64,000 nt of DNA from Cystobasidium ongulense (taxonomy: Eukaryota > Basidiomycota > Cystobasidiomycetes > Cystobasidiales > Cystobasidiaceae): the NCBI GenBank assembly GCA_022835595.1, contig BQUP01000001.1, positions 2,728,001 to 2,792,000 on the forward strand. Reading direction: 5' to 3'. Below the pieces are notes generated by a model. That model did no database searches. It saw only the letters and a list, made by a program, of their open reading frames with translations, and was not told the origin of the DNA. Shown here piece by piece: positions 58,311-64,000 of this stretch; the first letter of the stretch is position 1; every line of letters starts with the position of its first letter. Both the position numbers and the translations under genes were made by a program.

Positions 58311-58826
58311 TTACCGCTTTACTGCATCTCTGTCGGGTACCTGATTGGAAGCATTGTTTGCCGTGTCGAGTATGATACAAGGCACTTGATTCCACTTAGA
58401 TTTGAGATGTACATCGTCTTCATCACTTTCATTGCGGTTCGAGCCAGATTCTCCATGATCCCCGGCAGCAGAACCATCTGACTGCCCTGCGGCTTCAGCG
58501 TGTGAGTGTTCACTGTTCAACTCCTCTCGTACAGCATCTAGGCGAGATGGATGAAAGTCCCAGTCCTCATATCGCCCACCAGTGTTGGGGATGACCTGGT
58601 CAGGAGGAGTAAACTGTACAAGCTCACTGCCGAAGAGAGTCTCAGATACTGATTTGATAGGACTTGACCGTGGGCTGACAGGACTTGAGCGTTGGCTCAT
58701 TGGTAAGATGATAGATCTGGCCTTGCGTTTGACACTGCTTCGGCTGCTGTCTCGGCTGGATTGTCTGCTAACCACAGTGCTACTAGTAGTAGTCATTTGA
58801 CGGAATACTTTAGAAGTAGCTGACAT
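58311..58826 (-). CDS. Hypothetical Ser-rich protein (171 aa)
   Basis: A single open frame with ATG at 58824-58826. The N-terminal third is Ser/Arg-rich (SRQSSRDSSRSSVKRKARS) followed by proline-directed serine sites (SQRSSPVSPRSSPIKS). The middle has the most ordered-looking stretch, GGRYEDWDFHPSRLDAVREE. The C-terminus is acidic (NESDEDDVHLKSKW) and ends VKR. The repeated SSP motifs suggest phosphorylation by proline-directed kinases, possibly in a nuclear protein. No domain recognised. A short CT/GA run lies upstream. Confidence 0.55.
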   Translation of the reverse strand: MSATSKVFRQMTTTSSTVVSRQSSRDSSRSSVKRKARSIILPMSQRSSPVSPRSSPIKSVSETLFGSELVQFTPPDQVIPNTGGRYEDWDFHPSRLDAVREELNSEHSHAEAAGQSDGSAAGDHGESGSNRNESDEDDVHLKSKWNQVPCIILDTANNASNQVPDRDAVKR

Positions 58827-59351
58827 GTGGAAGTGAAGGAAAGGAAAGGAGAAGAGAGAGGTAGCGTGTTTTTATTAGTATATCAGACCAGCGCTCTTGC
58901 TGTTCATGGACATCTGTAAAGCAGTGCACAAGTTCGACGGTCAAGCGGTTGCGGCGAGGTAGAAAATTGGCTAGTAGCCGCCGCTACATGTCCGTGGAAG
59001 TACAACATGGATAAGCAGCGATGGCAGTTATGCGATACACCAATTCGTGTCGAGCTTGTCACCGCCTGTCTCGTATTGTATCGATGCTGGAGGTCTGTCA
59101 TTATAGCGTTCTGTGTCCAGCGATAAGAGTCATCTCGCAGTGAACGTAAATTGCATTCTGTGCAATAAAACGGCGTACTCTCAATGTACTGCTGTAACAC
59201 TGATGTAATCAATATAAAGTGTGTATAGTATGGAGAGCAACAGAGATGCTTGCTATCATGATTAGCCGTCGTGGAGCTCTCTCGATTGCCCAAGCTGGCA
59301 GACAACTTTCTCTTCCACCTACACGTCGAGCCATCAAATTACAGCAGCAAT
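58827..59351. other. Divergent promoter region of the Ser-rich gene and PDX1
   Basis: About 525 bp. AATATAAAG with TATAAA at 59213-59218 lies 134 nt upstream of the PDX1 ATG and is a plausible TATA box. Confidence 0.5.
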
Positions 59352-60558
59352 ATGGCAGCACGCATGCGCAGTCTCGTCGGGTTGGCACGATGCATGCACA
59401 CCTCGTGCCGCGTCCAGGCGCTGTCCGAGTTCAAGATGCCCGCCATGAGCCCGACAATGTCCTCTGGCAAGATCTCGTCCTGGAAGGTACGCAGCGTCGG
59501 CTAGCGAAAAGCGTGCGATATCTGGAAGGGTATGAGGAGTAGGACTGACTCCCTGCCGTTTGTAATGCACGCATCTCATCATTTAACAGGTCAAAGCAGG
59601 CGACTCTTTCGTTGCTGGAGATGTCTTGTGCGCCATTGAGACCGACAAGGGTGAGTGAAGCTGCTGCTCGTATTTAAGCTGTATGGATAGTCACTCACAC
59701 ACACCACGTCGATAAACAGCCGAAGTGGACATTGAAGCTCAAGATGACGGTATCATGGGCAAGATCTTCCTGGATGAGAAAGAAGCATCTATCGATGTTG
59801 GAACTGTTATTGCCATGCTAGCTGAAGAAGGCGACGACATTTCAAGCATCCAAGCCCCTCAAGCTAGTACTTCGTCAACTTCAGAGAAAGATACTTCATC
59901 CTCTTCCTCATCTTCCTCAAAACCCTCCTCCTCTTCCACAGAAGACCTTTCAGACCACAAGGTCATTGAAGCGCATAAATCCTCAACGCACGTGTCTTCA
60001 TCACCTTCGACACCAGGAGCAGCGCAGATGCCTTCAGAAGGACAAACCCACGGTCACGGGGATCCAAAGCATTCCATGCCTCTAATGCCTTCAGTAATGC
60101 GCTTGTTAAAAGAAGCCAACATCTCAGATGCATCCGAAATCACCGCGACAGGTTACAAAGGTCGTCTGACAAAAGGTGATATACTAGCACATTTAGGTAA
60201 AATCAAAACTCCATTAGGATCAGCACAAAAACTAGAAGACATCAAAGCAAAGGGAGACGATAGACCTAAAGTAGCAGGATATGGAGCATCAGGTGCAAAG
60301 CAAGAAAAACAAGGTCCTCTAAAATCTCAAGAGATTGTTTCTGGTGCTGAATTTAGAAGGTGGATCTCCGCTGGTCTTGCAAAGACTGAAAAACAACAAC
60401 AAGCTACTACTACCTTAATTCAAACTCCTGTTCCTCTCGTTACATTTGAAGATGTTCTCGATGGTTATTTACCTAGATCAAACTCGGCTCCTAAGACGGC
60501 AGCTCCTCTCCCATCTGCACCAAAGTCAAACAGCTGGGACGATGTTCTGGAACTTTAG
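59352..60558 (+). CDS. PDX1: Pyruvate dehydrogenase complex protein X (E3-binding protein)
   Basis: Exons 59352-59486, 59590-59650 and 59720-60558 (phases 0,1) encode 344 aa. The N-terminus MAARMRSLVGLARCMHTSCR is a mitochondrial presequence. The lipoyl domain follows (FKMPAMSPTMSSGKISSWKV, GDVLCAIETDKAEVDIEAQD, with the lipoylated Lys in ETDKAEV). After a Ser-rich linker comes the peripheral subunit-binding domain at about 205-240: VMRLLKEANISDASEITATG, YKGRLTKGDILAHLG. There is no acyltransferase catalytic domain, no HxxxDG motif, as expected for protein X, which docks E3 in the mitochondrial complex. An E2 fragment is the only alternative, and the natural stop argues against it. Confidence 0.92.
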
Positions 60559-60653
60559 GTCTCATACCCGAGCCACTTAGACAGCATTGATTCTTTAGTA
60601 GTACCCTTCTCATATAATGTACTGTAGATCCCACACTCCTCGTACCCATAATT

Positions 60654-62561
60654 CTATTCTTCCTCGTTGAGTGGCATGCACTATGCGAAGGTTACATATC
60701 AGACTTCTTTGTTGCACACATATAGTAGTCTAAATAATTGACTCACCGTGAATTCAACAAACCCGGCACCAACAGCTTCGTTTCCTTTAGCTGCATTTGT
60801 ATTCATTATCATGAATTGCATGCTAAGAATCCCGCTAGAATCGGTTCTCAAGCTTGTTTTGGTGCTGTACGATAGCGCTTGACGAATGTAAGACAAGTGA
60901 GAGAATTTATAGCTGTGCCCAACAAATCGATTAGCTGCCTAATAATCACACTGATTTCCGTGTACATGATGTCGGTAGCGGAGACCTTACCTGTTTTTGA
61001 TTGTGCGGTCGCATTCGCACACTTCCAGTACTTCGCGAGTAAAAGGGTAGTCCATCTATTTCACATAGTGAGGTCATTTAGCTGTTTGCAGAAGAGTAAT
61101 ACAGAGAAACATGTGCTGAGTTTCATCTCACCTCGACCGAGCCTGTGTTCGACTTCGCCTCTAAGCTGAATGCAGCCTTCGAACTATTGTTCGTACTTAT
61201 GTCGCCATCTTCATCGTCTTCAAAAGTTGCTCCATTAGTTGTCTGTTGAGTCTGATAGCTTGTATCTGCCAATCGTGGTGGTCTGAACTTGAGTGTCACC
61301 CTCTCGCAAGAAGAATCTATTTCCGACAAGGCTTCGGAAAGCCAGGATGACTGTGCAGGGCGGAGCATACTTAGTATTTATGAACGGGTAGCAATAGTAG
61401 AATGCAACTTACATTCAGAATGAGCTTCTGAACACGCTCATCGTCATCGTAAGGTAGGTCGAATATCTCGCTGGCTTCGAAAGTTGTGATTTCGCATCTC
61501 GTTACGATGCCATTATCTTCTAGTCTGGATCGCCCTCGGCACAAAAATCAGTCAAGTCTCACTCATCACAGGCTGATGAAAGATTTGAGCCTACAGGAGA
61601 ACGAGTGGACAGCCTTCCTCTTGCCAAGAGAGTACCATTGCGATATTCGCCTTTTTCTTTGTCGGAGCAGCTGTACTTGCGCCTCTTGCGCTGTCCCGCT
61701 GAAAAAGGGCTTCATCCCTCAACTGAGGTCCATCATCTCCACCTTCATCATCGTCATCATCATCCCCACCGAATCTAGAGCTTCTCCTACCATATTGGGG
61801 ACGGTCTCCTCCTCCTCCTCCCCCATGATTTGCAGTATTTTTCTCCTTCCATTTATCGCGAGCTGCTTGCTGACGAGCTGTAATGGGTTTGACTGTTGTA
61901 TCGCCGAATATATTGAGGCAATTCAATAATGCCGATAGTGAGATTTCAAATGTCACCGCAAGCGGTTCGTCGTTAGTCCCTGCAGTAGCCCCGGTAATCT
62001 CTTCGTCGCTATCACCCTCAGTAGCGGAAGAATTGCCTCCTTGTTTCCTGCGTCCTGTTTTATCCCTCGGGTTCGACTTGACGGTATCTTTAGGTGGATT
62101 GTAAGCGTATGAACGGAAGTTCGTCTGGTAGTGCAGGTGAGCGCGTGCCAGGACCGTTTGACCAACTTCGACATTGAACGAGAGTCCGTCCGCTTGAACG
62201 GTGACAGTGGCTTTCTATACAAGCCAAAAAGGTCATCAGATTTCCTTTTCGGAAACAGCATGTTACTTTATCTGGTGCAGTGAGGACTGACAGTTTCATT
62301 ATGTATGTTGACAGTCTTCAGAATCGTGGCGATCTGTCGTATATCCGAGACTATCATTTCAAACTCGTCAATCAGCTCTCATCGTTATGTCGAAACACAA
62401 TGTCAGTTCGTAGCGTACCCTCAGCACGTAGAACCTGACGTTGAGAGCAAAGAAAACAGTTACCATCAGCCTGATGGTGCTTATGCATGTCACGCCAAAC
62501 GGACTCAGTCGCTCTTTACCTCGCGTGCTTTGCCCTTGTTCTTCGTACGTGGACGCGCCAT
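60654..62561 (-). CDS. REC1: 9-1-1 checkpoint clamp subunit Rad1/Rec1
   Basis: Nine predicted exons: 62520-62561, 62419-62434 (16 nt), 62292-62377, 61595-62214, 61413-61524, 61132-61350, 60991-61055, 60747-60912, 60654-60680, adding to 450 aa with consistent phases. The start is MARPRTKNKGKAREV. Rad1-family blocks are IVSDIRQIATILKTVNIHNE, ATVTVQADGLSFNVEVGQTV, VTFEISLSALLNCLNIFGDT, GIVTRCEITTFEASE, DYPFTREVLEVCECD, SYKFSHLSYIRQALSYSTKT, SLRTDSSGILSMQFMI and the end FVEFTCMPL. The PCNA-like clamp made with Rad9 and Hus1 signals DNA damage; Ustilago Rec1 is the named relative. A 65-residue Gly/Asp/Arg insertion follows CLNIFG. Exons 2-3, around a 41-nt intron, are the least certain. Confidence 0.88.
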
Positions 62562-63170
62562 AGCACACAGCCAGGCTATGGATCTCGCCTCTGTGCCCGT
62601 CTGTCGGTCTAGTTCTTCGACTGGTCAAGAAGGAAGGTGCATTAGCCGGACAATCCTGGCACTGAACGGTCACGCTTTTTGCGAGACGATCGGGCCGAAG
62701 TAGAACTCGAAACCATCCAAATTCAAGAGAGCAAGCAGCGCGGACTGATATTGATGCAATGTCTTTGCTCATGTAAAAGTAAAGAAACTATTTACCATAG
62801 TCAAAACAACGAAAACATTCTGGCCGAGACGAAAATAAAAGCACATGGTATGAAGTGACATCGGGGGGTATTCATTCAAAGCTAAATCGCGAGGAAACGA
62901 AACGGATTAAAGGTATTTTGTTTTTCTGTCTCTCCGTATGGTATCGTTGCTTTCTCCTTTCTATTTTACTAATACTTCTTTCACTACGTGAATGCCGATT
63001 GTTGTGCCTTGGAAACTAAATAAATCTACACTTCGTTTATCTCTCTTTAAAAAAGATACTGATACATGGTGTAATGGAATTTTGATGCAAACGATGGACC
63101 AGGTAATTTCTTCAAGTATCTGACCAGCAGATCAGCTGATCCTCTCTCCCAACGCGATAAATCCCCATCG
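62562..63170. other. Intergenic region upstream of REC1
   Basis: About 600 bp, AT-rich to the right. It holds the REC1 promoter and the 3' end of the last gene. No RNA gene or repeat seen. Confidence 0.45.
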
Positions 63171-64000
63171 TCAATCTGTCCGTTCATCAAATTCTCTAGC
63201 GACAGCAGCAGCCATTGCCAAACTATCGCTCGAATACCTTTCATCCCTACTCTTGGCTTGCACTGCTGTCGATGCATCATTTGCCATGGTCGACTCACGA
63301 AGATAAATACTCGGTAATTCAGGGACTGCTTCTTCTGCAACTCCACCCATCTGAATAGGCATACCAGCGAAAGCGCCATTCCACTCAGAAGCTAATGAAT
63401 AAGAGGTATCTCTTTTGTCATTTCCACCTCCGTGATGTGTAGAAGCAGATGCCATAGAATATGAAGTATCTCTCTTTCCATTGTCGGGAATGTGAGCAGA
63501 AGAAGAGGCGATGGAAGATCTATTATAAGTAACTGAGCTATCTCTAATATTTGCTAAATCTTCTCCTTCTCCACCATTTGACATTGCTATTGAGATACTT
63601 CTGCCAGGTAATGGAAATCCACTTCCAAAGTGGAAAGGAACGCTAACATGTGCACCCCCAAGAGCAGATCCGGCATCTGAAGCTTGGGAATTTCTAGCAT
63701 CATTACCTAGTGAAAGGTTGAAAGGAATGCCATCAAGGACAGATCCGTATCCCGATCTCATACTCAGCGCAGCAGAAGTATGTCTTGAGTCAGGGAATCC
63801 GCCCTCGTTATTATCCGATGACGAAGCAAAGGGTCGTTTAGGAGGTGAGAGAATAACTTCGTCTGCAGATTGTGACGATGTGGAATGGATAGATGGAGCC
63901 ATAGATTTACCAGAAGAAGCTGAATGTCCAGTCGTTCCAGCGAAAGAAGATGGTGAAGGAGCTCGCATTTGCTGTGTCGAATTCGCCGTCGACGAAGTGT
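63171..64000 (-). CDS. C-terminal part of a disordered Ser/Gly-rich protein (runs off the window)
   Basis: The minus-strand frame is open from the right window edge to a stop at 63171-63173, so only the last 275 residues are visible and the start lies outside. The sequence is Ser/Ala/Gly-rich with two copies of the unit KRDTSYS(M/L)AS, at about 63460-63480 and 63395-63415, and IRDSSVTYNRSSIASSS as a looser third. It ends AVAREFDERTD. No domain can be recognised in this part. The repeated RDTSYS/RDSS units look like basophilic kinase sites (inference). Confidence 0.65.
   Translation of the reverse strand, partial: TSSTANSTQQMRAPSPSSFAGTTGHSASSGKSMAPSIHSTSSQSADEVILSPPKRPFASSSDNNEGGFPDSRHTSAALSMRSGYGSVLDGIPFNLSLGNDARNSQASDAGSALGGAHVSVPFHFGSGFPLPGRSISIAMSNGGEGEDLANIRDSSVTYNRSSIASSSAHIPDNGKRDTSYSMASASTHHGGGNDKRDTSYSLASEWNGAFAGMPIQMGGVAEEAVPELPSIYLRESTMANDASTAVQAKSRDERYSSDSLAMAAAVAREFDERTD

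Overview
The window is eukaryotic nuclear DNA, almost certainly from a basidiomycete fungus. Nearly every gene is cut by short GT-AG introns (mostly 40-95 nt). Coding and intergenic GC is moderate, proteins carry long Ser/Gln/Asn-rich disordered tails, and the gene set is typically fungal: SUP35, SPT16, a Pho80-like cyclin, a REC1/RAD1 clamp subunit close to the Ustilago type, and PDX1. I rebuilt exon-intron structures by hand and checked that the intron phases add up. Species cannot be named from the sequence. I found no rRNA, tRNA, CRISPR array or recognisable transposon.

Layout. 0-10 kb: the end of an acyl-CoA dehydrogenase, a Gly/Met-rich small protein, a 949-aa disordered protein, mitochondrial bL12, a protein with two forkhead-like domains, and an SLC1-type acyltransferase. 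10-25 kb: a 1,898-aa PH-C2-RasGAP, a triose-phosphate-type transporter, a RAD57-like recombinase and translation terminator SUP35 with a prion-like N domain. 25-35 kb: a 926-aa disordered protein with Cys pairs, a small spliced unknown gene, and a very large Pho80-like cyclin. 35.3-42.6 kb: a gene-poor accessory region carrying a tandem family of small proteins that I do not recognise. 42.6-64 kb: dense housekeeping genes (cyclin L-like, Ub-like/WLM protease, aldo-keto reductase, SPT16, an eIF4A relative without a nucleotide-binding P-loop, GPN3, PDX1, REC1/RAD1) and a gene running off the right end.

The genes do not form one pathway. Three concern genome maintenance (RAD57, the WLM protease, REC1/RAD1). 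Others concern translation (bL12m, SUP35, the eIF4A-like protein), transcription (forkhead protein, SPT16, cyclin L-like, GPN3) and signalling (RasGAP, Pho80-like cyclin).

The two observations most worth following are the three-member small-protein family at 38.8-42.3 kb and the eIF4A-derived helicase-like protein at 52.8-56.1 kb that has lost its ATP-binding motif. The family shows identical splice phases and an identical 87-nt second exon in two copies, a shared 5' box at a fixed distance from the start codon, and shared 3' flanks.
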